A stretch of DNA of 64,000 nt, taken from assembly GCA_965229785.1 (NCBI GenBank), contig CBDDJS010000001.1, positions 3,472,001 to 3,536,000 of the forward strand. The letters run 5' to 3'. The DNA comes from JAWPMT01 sp965229785 (GTDB taxonomy: Bacteria; Bacteroidota; Bacteroidia; Cytophagales; Cyclobacteriaceae). Of the stretch, positions 22,225 to 30,605 are shown one piece after another (within the stretch, counting starts at the first letter, position 1; each line of letters opens with the position of its first letter). A program made the translations under genes and the position numbers. The notes beneath the pieces were generated by a model. It worked only from the letters and a program-made list of their open reading frames with translations. It had not been told where the DNA came from and ran no database searches.

Positions 22225-22647
22225 TCATTCCCCGAAATATTCTACAAAGTTCCTTGGTGTTTCGTAAAGTTTCAAGGAGTGTAATTGGGCCCTGGGAGCC
22301 ATCTCCTTCACCTTTGGTGCCAGGATCTGCCAAAATTGATAAATGAGGTTTTCACAACTTGGCAAGATGTCTTCCATGAAGGGAACATCGAGGTTCAGGT
22401 TTTTATGATCGACTTTATCGGTGACCTCAGTTCTGATCAGTGTGCTAAGTCGTTTCAAGTCAACCACAAATCCCGTATCCGGATCGGGAATACCCTTCAC
22501 GGTTACAATCAAATCAAAATTGTGACCATGCCAATTTTCATTGGCGCAAGGTCCGAATACCTCTGCATTCTTTTCTTTGCTCCACTTCGGATTATACAAT
22601 TTGTGGGCCGCGTTGAAATGCTCCTTCCTGCTTACGTAAATCATCAT
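22225..22647 (-). CDS. queD: 6-carboxytetrahydropterin synthase, QueD/PTPS family
   Basis: A 140-residue enzyme of the T-fold family that converts dihydroneopterin triphosphate to 6-carboxytetrahydropterin in the queuosine (preQ0) pathway. The zinc ligands fit H15 (FNAAHKL), H40 and H42 (NWHGHNFD), and the catalytic Cys fits C34 (FGPCAN). The C-terminal NFVEYF agrees with the family. It is encoded 19 bases upstream of lpxB. queE, the next pathway enzyme, is in the window at 38806-39420 but not linked. A pterin-synthase role rather than QueD cannot be fully excluded. Confidence 0.87.
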   Translation of the reverse strand: MMIYVSRKEHFNAAHKLYNPKWSKEKNAEVFGPCANENWHGHNFDLIVTVKGIPDPDTGFVVDLKRLSTLIRTEVTDKVDHKNLNLDVPFMEDILPSCENLIYQFWQILAPKVKEMAPRAQLHSLKLYETPRNFVEYFGE

Positions 22648-22680
22648 TTCGTCATTTCACGTGTATTGTCTGTCTTTAAA

Positions 22681-22711
22681 GGGCACATCGGTCCGCCGAA
22701 GCGGGGTGCCC
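22681..22711. repeat. GC-rich nested inverted repeat
   Basis: GGGCAC (22681-22686) and GTGCCC (22706-22711) form an outer stem, and inside it TCGG-TCCG-CCGA forms a second one. It is markedly more GC-rich than its surroundings. It lies in the 200-base gap between queD and the divergent epimerase gene. It may be a cruciform-forming spacer element of the same kind as the GC-rich inserts in the repeat at 62643. Confidence 0.45.
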
Positions 22712-22850
22712 GACCAGGGAATTCGCTCCAATCGCATTCATCTTCGATTGGTACGTTTGCTGCTTATGCTTATTTCAAGTGCAAAGATAAGTGGTTATTC
22801 CTCTCCCATTTTAGTTGCCGCATTGTAATTATGCGCGCTACTTTCGCAAT

Positions 22851-23813
22851 ATGATTGTTGTGACCGGAGCTGCTGGCTTCATAGGAAGCTGTTTGATTGG
22901 AAAGCTAAATGATGAAAATTTCAATGACATCATAGCAGTTGATCATTTTGGAGATCCCAAAAAAGAACTCAATCTCGCCAATAAAAAGGCTAAAAGAGTA
23001 GAGCGGGATTCATTTTTGGATTGGCTGGATGAAAATTACAGACATGTGGAATTCATCTTTCACCTGGGAGCCCGAACTGATACTGCAGAATTTGATAAAG
23101 CACTTCTGAAAAGACTTAACACCGAGTACACAAGAGACGTTTGGCGAAAATGTGTCGCTTATCAAATCCCACTTATCTATGCCAGTTCTGCTGCCACCTA
23201 CGGCTTAAGTTTTGAACCTAGTCAAGATGATGAACAAGGGATCAAAGATCTGACACCCCTCAATCCATATGGTCAATCGAAACAAGACTTTGACCTCTGG
23301 GCCCTGGCCGAAAGTGAAAAACCTTTCTATTGGGCAGGGCTAAAGTTTTTCAATGTTTACGGACCAAATGAATATCATAAATCCCGAATGGCTTCCGTGG
23401 TTTATCACGCATTTCAACAAATTTCCAAAACTGGTGAAATGAAGTTATTCCGGTCTCATCATCCGGATTTTGAAGATGGTCATCAGATGCGTGACTTCAT
23501 TTACGTAAAAGACGTTGTAGACGTAATGTACTGGCTTATGAGGCACCGTCAAAATTCAGGGATTTTCAATCTTGGGACCGGAAAATCAAATACCTTTTTG
23601 AACTTGACTAATGCTGTTTTCAACGCTATGGGCAAAGCACCAAAAATATCATTTATCGATACACCTGCTGATATCCGGGAGAAGTATCAATATTTCACAG
23701 AGGCCACCATGTCAAAATTAAGATCTATCGGTTATGATCAGCCTTTTCAATCTCTTGAACAGGGAGTTCAGGACTATGTGCAGCAATATCTGGTAAATAC
23801 TGACTATTACTAA
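22851..23813 (+). CDS. hldD: ADP-L-glycero-D-manno-heptose 6-epimerase family protein
   Basis: A 320-residue extended short-chain dehydrogenase that interconverts ADP-glycero-manno-heptose epimers for the LPS core. The NAD(P)-binding motif is GAAGFIG near the N-terminus, ASSAATYG follows at about 113-120, and the catalytic YGQSK follows LNPYG. FFNVYGPNEYHKSRMASV and HQMRDFIYVKDVV are typical of the RfaD group, which supports heptose rather than generic sugar epimerase activity. The ATG at 22851 is chosen because the NAD-binding strand IVVTGAAG starts right there. A TACTTTCG box ends 5 bases before it, so the message may be almost leaderless. It overlaps the convergent sulfotransferase gene by 4 bases. 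Confidence 0.87.
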   Translation: MIVVTGAAGFIGSCLIGKLNDENFNDIIAVDHFGDPKKELNLANKKAKRVERDSFLDWLDENYRHVEFIFHLGARTDTAEFDKALLKRLNTEYTRDVWRKCVAYQIPLIYASSAATYGLSFEPSQDDEQGIKDLTPLNPYGQSKQDFDLWALAESEKPFYWAGLKFFNVYGPNEYHKSRMASVVYHAFQQISKTGEMKLFRSHHPDFEDGHQMRDFIYVKDVVDVMYWLMRHRQNSGIFNLGTGKSNTFLNLTNAVFNAMGKAPKISFIDTPADIREKYQYFTEATMSKLRSIGYDQPFQSLEQGVQDYVQQYLVNTDYY

Positions 23814-24826
23814 GCCAGATGCTTAACCTGCTCATCAATCCCAAGACGCTGACGAATTTGCGTCAGCAGTAGTTTTTGAGCTGCTCTTTTCTCTTTGTCT
23901 TGTTCTGAAGCATTTCTTCTGGCCTGCTCCATTAATTGCTGGTTTTGAATCTCAAATGAGGCAACTTCCCCTTCGAAAGTGATATTCTTTGTTGATACCC
24001 TTCGATATCCAAGTCGATTCAACTCATCATTTGCGATGCTTTCAAACAAAGCAATGTCTGAAAGAGGTAATTCTTTTTCAAATTTCCTGGTGTTGTTTTT
24101 CATTACTGGCTTCAAAACATTCTTCCACATTTCTCCAGAATCTGCCGTGCGTCGAGACTCTTTGGAGTCGTAGAATTGAAGCATCTTAGACTCATAAGTT
24201 ATACGCAGCTTGTCACAGATCTTTTGTACACAAACTGCTGGTTGTTCCAATATATCCTCATAAGCCATTGTGATATAGCGCTCATCGGGTATTGATGCCA
24301 GGAAAGTTCTGGCCGATTTTTGCTCCTGAGACCATTTTTGAGCGAGGTGATAAATGTGCTTTGGGCCAACAATTGCTTTTTTAAATGAAGTAGCCACGTC
24401 TCGGCCATCTCTATATAGGTAGATATAAAAAGGCTTGATTTCCAACTCCAGGTCTTGTACAAAGTTGATATTGAACGTGCTTTTGCAGCACCACATATTG
24501 GCCTGATCATGATGCATACGTGCTTCATAAATATGGCGAAAAACATCAATGACAGTACTTGAATTGGCCACGATCCTATCGCGATCAAGTATGGTCCCTT
24601 CCCATGGCACCGGATTTGCTTCTACCCAATCGCACATGTCATTCACCAGCTCAATCCTGTTTCCACGTTCTTTCACATCACCATAGAACGATAAAAACGG
24701 ATAAAATGTCCGTAACAGGTGTGGAGGATGCGGAGCGGAAATATGCTCATGGGCATCCAGCATTAATCTCAACAAGTTAGACCCTGAACGTTGTGTACCT
24801 ATAAATTGGATGGCATTGAACCTCAT
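23810..24826 (-). CDS. PAPS-dependent sulfotransferase family protein
   Basis: A 338-residue cytoplasmic sulfotransferase. Seen: the 5'-phosphosulfate-binding loop in IGTQRSGSNLLRLMLD near residues 9-24, and the 3'-phosphate-binding stretch YLYRDGRDVATSFKKA around 135-150. These are the two PAPS-binding signatures of the family. The acceptor cannot be read; bacterial members sulfate glycans, lipids, steroids or peptides. A C-terminal charged helix (about 280-330) looks like a coiled coil. It lies 83 bases downstream of the CHR transporter gene on the same strand, with a candidate promoter of its own at 24859-24885. It follows an arylsulfotransferase-like gene two genes upstream, suggesting a sulfation theme for the locus. 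Confidence 0.82.
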   Translation of the reverse strand: MRFNAIQFIGTQRSGSNLLRLMLDAHEHISAPHPPHLLRTFYPFLSFYGDVKERGNRIELVNDMCDWVEANPVPWEGTILDRDRIVANSSTVIDVFRHIYEARMHHDQANMWCCKSTFNINFVQDLELEIKPFYIYLYRDGRDVATSFKKAIVGPKHIYHLAQKWSQEQKSARTFLASIPDERYITMAYEDILEQPAVCVQKICDKLRITYESKMLQFYDSKESRRTADSGEMWKNVLKPVMKNNTRKFEKELPLSDIALFESIANDELNRLGYRRVSTKNITFEGEVASFEIQNQQLMEQARRNASEQDKEKRAAQKLLLTQIRQRLGIDEQVKHLA

Positions 24827-24858
24827 TTTCCTCAGCTCACTCGATTTTGCTCAATTTC

Positions 24859-24885
24859 CAAAATTAGTCCAATCGTCTTTGACAA
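24859..24885 (-). promoter_or_regulatory. Possible promoter of the sulfotransferase gene
   Basis: On the minus strand TAATTTTG (24866-24859) matches the -7 consensus, with a TTG (24885-24883) 16 bp upstream. Transcription would start near 24852 and leave a leader of about 25 nt. The spacing is slightly short, and the gene could also be read from the upstream operon. Confidence 0.4.
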
Positions 24886-24909
24886 CTGCCTTCATAAACA
24901 TGGATTTCC

Positions 24910-26088
24910 TCACGAATTTGTCAAGATCTGGTCCAGCATGACACTTAGACTTCCGAATATCAACATCATCCAAAAAAAATTGACTTTGAATCTGGTGATA
25001 GCGATCACTGAGATGAATATAGCCAACCCTGAAAACCAATTTAATTCTCCAATGGGAATGATCAGTGATACGGAATAAACGATGAATCCGATAATTGCAG
25101 GGCTGATTCCTAAAAACAGTTTTGAGATGATTGAAAGGCCCCTTATGGATTGGTAAAAAACGCCTATTAATATGATCAATAAGGCAGACGGTAAAAATAT
25201 ACCCACTGTAGCGACCAATGCTCCAATGACCCCTGATACTTTGTATCCCACGTATGTAGCCGAAACCAGGATCGGTCCTGGGGTAACCTGACCAAACGCG
25301 ATTGACTGTGCAAATTCTGAAGAAGATAGCCAGAGGTTTTGTTCTACCACCAGATCATGCAGAACAGGAATCATCACGTATCCACCACCAAACAATGTCA
25401 GGCTCACCTTTGAAAAAGTGTTGAACAGAATGGCTTCTTCACCCAAAATCAAGGCCATCACGATAAACATCAATGCAAAAATTCCCACACCGATGACCGC
25501 AGATTCTACTTTCGCACGCATATCAACGGAAGTACTGGCAGGCTCTTTCTTCTCTCCCAGGAAGAATCCTGCAAATCCGGAAATAACGATTGCGAGTAGA
25601 AAAACGAAATATCCTTTAAAAATAAATGCACAGATCAGTGCAAACAGGAAAACCAGTCCTTGCCACCATGTCTTGATGTTCTTTTGAGACATTTTGAACG
25701 CCACGGATAAAATGATCGCGGCAATCACGGGCATCACACCTTTGAGAAAGACGGAGACCAATCCTATTTCACTGAATTTACTTTGGAACTCGGCCAGGAG
25801 CATCATTAGCAAAACAGAAGGTAAAAGCACTGATGCCATCGACAACAATGCACCACTCCAACCCTTCAAATAGAATCCGATGTAAGTTGTGATGTTCACT
25901 GCCAAGGGACCAGGCAGAATGGAAGCCAGGGTAATGCTATCCATGATCAGTCGATCATTCAGGACTTTGTCTTGCTCAACCAGTCGTTTTCGGATGATAG
26001 CGACCAGGGCAGTATAGCCTCCAAAAGCGGTGAACCCTATGAATAAAAAAACCCTGATCAGGTACCATAATGAAACTTTCTTTTCCAA
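24910..26088 (-). CDS. chrA: CHR-family chromate/oxyanion transporter (two-domain form)
   Basis: A 392-residue inner-membrane protein with two homologous CHR domains of about six helices each. The first domain has the hallmark FIGFTAFGGYTALVA (about 16-30) and SILPGPLAVNI near 55. The second repeats these as LTLFGGGYVMIPVL near 230 and FGQVTPGPILVSATYVGY near 268. Proven members export chromate, a sulfate analogue; many have unknown anions. The start appears to be a TTG at 26088. It follows the arylsulfotransferase-like gene by 5 bases, so cotranscription is very likely. The place next to two sulfuryl-transfer genes makes sulfate or a sulfated compound a plausible substrate, but that is inference. 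Confidence 0.85.
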   Translation of the reverse strand: MEKKVSLWYLIRVFLFIGFTAFGGYTALVAIIRKRLVEQDKVLNDRLIMDSITLASILPGPLAVNITTYIGFYLKGWSGALLSMASVLLPSVLLMMLLAEFQSKFSEIGLVSVFLKGVMPVIAAIILSVAFKMSQKNIKTWWQGLVFLFALICAFIFKGYFVFLLAIVISGFAGFFLGEKKEPASTSVDMRAKVESAVIGVGIFALMFIVMALILGEEAILFNTFSKVSLTLFGGGYVMIPVLHDLVVEQNLWLSSSEFAQSIAFGQVTPGPILVSATYVGYKVSGVIGALVATVGIFLPSALLIILIGVFYQSIRGLSIISKLFLGISPAIIGFIVYSVSLIIPIGELNWFSGLAIFISVIAITRFKVNFFWMMLIFGSLSVMLDQILTNS

Positions 26089-26093
26089 AGCAG

Positions 26094-27188
26094 TTATCTC
26101 AAGTCATTGGATTTGAGAAAATTGACATCCAAATAGTAAGCGCGATAAAACGCATAATCACTAGATGCCATCCAGATAATATTGCCTCGCTTATCTGTGA
26201 TCACCAAACGCTTATTCATTGTGCTACTAAATAACCAACGTTCATTATCAAACTCATAGACACTGCCTTGCTTAAAGCTAAACAATGAATCAGGCAAAGC
26301 AATGATATTCGTGACTTGTACTTCCTGGCTATCACGGAAGGCATATGCCCTTGAAATACCACGGCCTCGTCTGGTTCCATTATCAAAGAATACTACTTCA
26401 TTTTTTGCATTACGATGAACACCATGTTGCTGAAAAAAGTGATGAGATTCATCAGTAAATGAATCATGATCTACTTTCCATAACACTTCTCCTGTTTGGC
26501 TGTGAATCTTCCAAATTGCATTAAAGTCTCTCCAGGATATCAGGTAATTTCCATCATCATCGATAAACAGGGCATTTGCATGTCCCCAATCCTTCTTGTA
26601 TTTTTCAATGCCTTCGAATTCCAAAGGTGTATACACCTGGTCTAGTTTCCAATGCCAAAGCTTTTCACCTCGAGAAGATAAAACGATGATCCCATCTGTC
26701 TTAATCGTATCCTTGGCCTCACCGCCTACTGAAGATAGGTCCACGGGTAAAAACTCGCGTGTCAGCGCAACGTAGTTGCCATCAGGATCTTTTACTACTT
26801 CGTGATGAAGCTTTCTGTCGAATCCATTTTCACCGTATCGAAGTTCAGTCAGGGTATCTCCTTCATAAGAAATCTCATGGATCACTTTGTCACTATACAA
26901 AGCCACATAACTGTTCTCATAAGGTGTATAAGGTCGAAATAAAGTAGTGTCTGATACCTGAAACCACTGGACCGTTCCTTTACTGTCGATCATCAATTGT
27001 CCTCCGGGGCTTACAATGTGACGTAGAAATATATAACCGTCGAAAACATTCTCATCACCCACCTCGACTGTAAACGTCGGTAAAGATGCAGAAATGACCA
27101 ATGGTGTCGCTTTCTTTGATTGGCACCCTATCAATACCCATAAGGTCAATGAGCCTATGATAAGTGATATGTTCTGTGTTGTTTTCAA
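26094..27188 (-). CDS. Arylsulfotransferase (ASST)-like lipoprotein
   Basis: A 364-residue exported beta-propeller protein resembling PAPS-independent arylsulfate sulfotransferases, which move sulfate between phenolic compounds in the periplasm through a sulfo-histidine. The N-terminus is a lipoprotein signal (LTLWVLIGC, Cys22). Residues that line up by pattern with the ASST active site are present: His in KLHHEVVKDPDGNYVALT, His in WGHANALFIDDDGNYLISWR with Arg at its end, and His in FQQHGVHRNAKNEVVFFDNG followed by TRRG. The start is most likely a TTG at 27188, 6 bases after the stop of the VCBS gene. The next gene, a CHR transporter, follows after 5 bases. Homology to ASST is by motif; activity is not proven and some relatives are probably not enzymes. 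Confidence 0.72.
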   Translation of the reverse strand: MKTTQNISLIIGSLTLWVLIGCQSKKATPLVISASLPTFTVEVGDENVFDGYIFLRHIVSPGGQLMIDSKGTVQWFQVSDTTLFRPYTPYENSYVALYSDKVIHEISYEGDTLTELRYGENGFDRKLHHEVVKDPDGNYVALTREFLPVDLSSVGGEAKDTIKTDGIIVLSSRGEKLWHWKLDQVYTPLEFEGIEKYKKDWGHANALFIDDDGNYLISWRDFNAIWKIHSQTGEVLWKVDHDSFTDESHHFFQQHGVHRNAKNEVVFFDNGTRRGRGISRAYAFRDSQEVQVTNIIALPDSLFSFKQGSVYEFDNERWLFSSTMNKRLVITDKRGNIIWMASSDYAFYRAYYLDVNFLKSNDLR

Positions 27189-27194
27189 TTTATT

Positions 27195-30100
27195 CTACTT
27201 TTCAAAAACACTGATTGGGCCATTGTTGCGGATGGCCAATAATTTCTCGCCTTCTTCCTTCATCGATAACCAGATCAAATCTTTAACATTTCCAGAGAGA
27301 AAGATACCTGACTTATCCGCTAGCATGGTTGAATAGTTTCCTTTCCCATCAGATTTTAGAACTAAGCCTGTTCCTCCATCCCATCTCGGGGTTTCCACTT
27401 CCGTATTATAAATGTTTCCGGCAAGTACCAGGTCCTCAAAACCGTCCCCGTCTATATCCTTTGATAAAGCACTCAACAAAGGAAATGTCTGGGCAATGCC
27501 CGGCAGGTGTACAACTTCAAAACCATCAGCCCCTTGATTGATCAATAAAACTGATCTGAATTCATTCACCTCCAAAGCGAGTGAGCTGTTCAATTCATCT
27601 CCAAAAATCTCGTCAATCGAAGCATTGGCAAAAGCAGAATAAGTTTCGTATTTCTTAGCGAGGAATGGCATTTGTTCAGAAGAACACTCGCGTCCTCTGA
27701 CAGGGACATACTTTTCTTTGTAGGGCTGACTTAAAACAACATCCAGCGTACCATTTTGATCAAAGTCATTCGCATAAACTTTAAATGGTTTTTCTCTAGA
27801 GGCCTTAAATTTTGTGTTCAATCCTACATTTCCGATCACATAGTCTGGCAATCCGTCATTATTCGCATCTGTTTGTGTCGCGGAAAACCACCATCCCTTT
27901 AAGTCATGTATCCCCTTTTTATCACTGACATCTTCGAAAGCCGACCCAGTATTCCTGAATAATCCAATACCTCCCCATTCTCCTACCGCAAAAAAGTCAC
28001 TCTTACCATCTCCGTCAAAATCAGTCACCAACACATCATTGACGATCCCATATTCCGCAAATTGTGGTGCTATTTCCTCCGTAACATCCACTAATTGTCC
28101 CTGATCATTACGTAAAATCTGAGACTTTCCGGCTTTCGGATACTGCTGTGGCTTGATTCGATTTCCTACAATCAAGTCCTGGTCACCATCTCCATCGAAA
28201 TCAATGGGCGCTACCACACCTCCGCTGAGTTTTACCGTATTATCAGAAATTGATTTTCGATCAAAAACTCCTGAACCATCATTAATGTAGAGCCTGTCTT
28301 CATAAAATTCCTTGGTTTCATCGAATTCATTGCCTCCACTGACTACATAGAGGTCTAAATCATCGTCTCCATCAATATCGAACAGAGTAGCACTTACGTC
28401 TTCATGGTGTTTATCCGACTCAAAAGCTTCATTCTTGAGAGCAGAAAAACCAGCTAAACCTTGTAAATAGATGCTACCGGCCTGACCCGTCGATCCCCCT
28501 ACGAAAATATCATCTTTACCATCTCCATTTAGATCACCAATAGCCGTTGCGGGCCCCAAAGTAGATTGTTTATAAGGTAACAGCACTTCCTTTCTAAAAT
28601 CATCAAATTCATTTTCCTGATGAACAAAATTGAGCCCAATATCAGTCGCATTGATTTGATTGAAAAGTGTGATTCTTTCTGCTTCCATTCTTTTTGTTTC
28701 GGACTGCTCTGCCTTGATCACTATTCGCTGATTGGCCTTTACATCATAGCGGTAGGCCACGTTTCCGTCGGGCCAAACGACTCTTATCGTATCAACCCGG
28801 TCGTCTTCTCCCAGCCCGAAATGAGCGATTGGTTCTACATACGAAAAATAGCCCCGAACACCTTTTATCTCAATCATCTGAGTTGTAGCCCCGTGACTGA
28901 TAAATACCTTGGGGAAGCTCTCCGAAACGGCACCTTCAACTCCGACGGTTAAATAATTAGCATTACCATCATCAACAGTCGTATTCTTGAATAAGAAAGC
29001 TTGCTGATCGAGGTTGTTAACCACCAGGTCCAGGTCTCCGTCATTATCCAGATCTCCGTAGGCAGCTCCATTCGAAAACGATGCTTTTCCAAGACCGGAA
29101 GTTTTACTGATGTCCGTAAAACCAAACTGACCATCATTTTTATAGAGTACGTTGGAAAGCTTTTCCGAATTCATTTGCTCATACAATTCGCCCTTGGCGC
29201 TAATCGGAACCTTTCCCCGATACATGACCTGTGTTTTGGTTACTTCATTCTTGAAATCATTGTCAAGTGCGTATCGTCGATATCCATTCGTGACATAAAT
29301 ATCCTTCCAACCATCGTTATCAAAATCCGTGATCAATCCGGCCCAGCTCCAGTCTGTTTTTGAAATCCCCATTTGGTGACTGACATTTCGAAAGTTCTGA
29401 TTGCTCGAATTCAACTGAAGTGAATTAAACATGTATTGGTGAGCAAAACCAAGGTCATCTGTGAGCATATCGAATTGATCGACATCCATGCTGGCCATTA
29501 GTGTCTTGGAGCGATAATGATCTTTAGATGCCATATCAAGGACGAGTATATCCTTGTGTAGATCGTTGTTAAAATCAGCTATGTCCACACCCATCCCAAA
29601 AAAAGAAACCTGGCTCGCCCGGAGTTTGATTTCATCGAAGAAGCGTCCATTACCCTGATTGATGTACATGGCATCCGGGATATAGTAATCATTGGCGATA
29701 TATACATCCAGCCAACCATCATCATTAATATCACTTATTGAAAGTCCCAGTCCAAAGGAAGGTCTCAACATACCTGCCTGAGCTGTAATATCCTTAAATA
29801 AGCCATTATCATTTTCATAAAGGTGGCTTGAACTCTTGACCAGTAATCCCTTTTTCTCCCTCATTTGACGATAGAATGTCACGGGATCTAATCCGTAAGC
29901 CGGACTCTCATTGAGCACAAAGCAATCCAGATCGCCATCTTTGTCGAAATCAAAAAAGCCTGCCTGTGTACTCATACCTTTATCGGCGAGTCCATAATCT
30001 TCGGCGACTTCAGAAAAAGTGTTGTCATGATTATTCAGAAAGAGCAAATTTGAACGGTCCGTTTCTTCATTCGGCCCACCTTGCGAAACATAAATATCTG

Positions 30101-30527
30101 ACCATCCATCCCCATTCACATCGGCAATGGTTACACCATTAGACCATCGCTTTCCTTTGTTTATTCCAGCTTTTTCTGAAATGTCTTCGAATTCCAAGTT
30201 CCCTTTATTGAGATAAAGCCTGTTGGGAACCTGATTTCCTGTGAAAAAAATATCTTGCAATCCATCATTGTTGACATCCACTATTGCTACTCCTGCTCCA
30301 TTGTAGAAATAATCAAAGTCAAACAAATTGGCTTTGGTCGAAACATCGTGTTTCAGGTCATTTGAAAATACAATTCCGGATCTTTCTGAAGAGACTTCTT
30401 CAAACAGACTGTTATTGGTTTCCTTATCCTTATTGTCTTGAGTTGAAGATTCCGAGCAGCTAAAAGTCAGTATGCTACAAAGTACCAAGATGACCGTGTT
30501 ACTCCTATATACTTGTTCAAACTTCAT
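27195..30527 (-). CDS. VCBS/FG-GAP repeat and ASPIC/UnbV domain lipoprotein
   Basis: A 1,110-residue exported lipoprotein. After a signal peptide ending in LTFSCSESS comes a long series of FG-GAP/VCBS repeats with calcium-type loops such as DVNNDGLQDIFF, DVNGDGWSDIYV and DFDKDGDLDCFV. An ASPIC/UnbV-like domain follows near 535-615 (GVRGYFSYVEPIAHFGLGEDDRVD), then more FG-GAP repeats to the C-terminus. Such proteins often accompany SusC/SusD loci in marine Bacteroidota and are thought to bind polymers or cell-surface partners. The ATG at 30527 is preferred over an upstream in-frame TTG at 30545 because the signal peptide starts there. It heads the VCBS-ASST-CHR-sulfotransferase set, behind the hairpin at 30556-30587. 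Confidence 0.88.
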   Translation of the reverse strand: MKFEQVYRSNTVILVLCSILTFSCSESSTQDNKDKETNNSLFEEVSSERSGIVFSNDLKHDVSTKANLFDFDYFYNGAGVAIVDVNNDGLQDIFFTGNQVPNRLYLNKGNLEFEDISEKAGINKGKRWSNGVTIADVNGDGWSDIYVSQGGPNEETDRSNLLFLNNHDNTFSEVAEDYGLADKGMSTQAGFFDFDKDGDLDCFVLNESPAYGLDPVTFYRQMREKKGLLVKSSSHLYENDNGLFKDITAQAGMLRPSFGLGLSISDINDDGWLDVYIANDYYIPDAMYINQGNGRFFDEIKLRASQVSFFGMGVDIADFNNDLHKDILVLDMASKDHYRSKTLMASMDVDQFDMLTDDLGFAHQYMFNSLQLNSSNQNFRNVSHQMGISKTDWSWAGLITDFDNDGWKDIYVTNGYRRYALDNDFKNEVTKTQVMYRGKVPISAKGELYEQMNSEKLSNVLYKNDGQFGFTDISKTSGLGKASFSNGAAYGDLDNDGDLDLVVNNLDQQAFLFKNTTVDDGNANYLTVGVEGAVSESFPKVFISHGATTQMIEIKGVRGYFSYVEPIAHFGLGEDDRVDTIRVVWPDGNVAYRYDVKANQRIVIKAEQSETKRMEAERITLFNQINATDIGLNFVHQENEFDDFRKEVLLPYKQSTLGPATAIGDLNGDGKDDIFVGGSTGQAGSIYLQGLAGFSALKNEAFESDKHHEDVSATLFDIDGDDDLDLYVVSGGNEFDETKEFYEDRLYINDGSGVFDRKSISDNTVKLSGGVVAPIDFDGDGDQDLIVGNRIKPQQYPKAGKSQILRNDQGQLVDVTEEIAPQFAEYGIVNDVLVTDFDGDGKSDFFAVGEWGGIGLFRNTGSAFEDVSDKKGIHDLKGWWFSATQTDANNDGLPDYVIGNVGLNTKFKASREKPFKVYANDFDQNGTLDVVLSQPYKEKYVPVRGRECSSEQMPFLAKKYETYSAFANASIDEIFGDELNSSLALEVNEFRSVLLINQGADGFEVVHLPGIAQTFPLLSALSKDIDGDGFEDLVLAGNIYNTEVETPRWDGGTGLVLKSDGKGNYSTMLADKSGIFLSGNVKDLIWLSMKEEGEKLLAIRNNGPISVFEK

Positions 30528-30555
30528 GTCTCCAATACTAATCAAAGCAATATTA

Positions 30556-30587
30556 AAAAAGCCGCCTTATCACTAAGGCGGCTTTTT
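30556..30587. terminator. Strong hairpin between the susCD operon and the VCBS operon
   Basis: AAAAAGCCGCCTTA-TCAC-TAAGGCGGCTTTTT is a perfect 14 bp stem with a 4-base loop and works on either strand. It lies 19 bases after the stop of the lipoprotein gene and only 28 bases before the VCBS start codon. There is little room for a separate VCBS promoter (TTGCTTTG, one mismatch to the -7 consensus, follows it), so partial read-through may set the expression ratio of the two gene sets. Confidence 0.85.
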
Positions 30588-30605
30588 ATCGAAATAATTT
30601 ACTAT

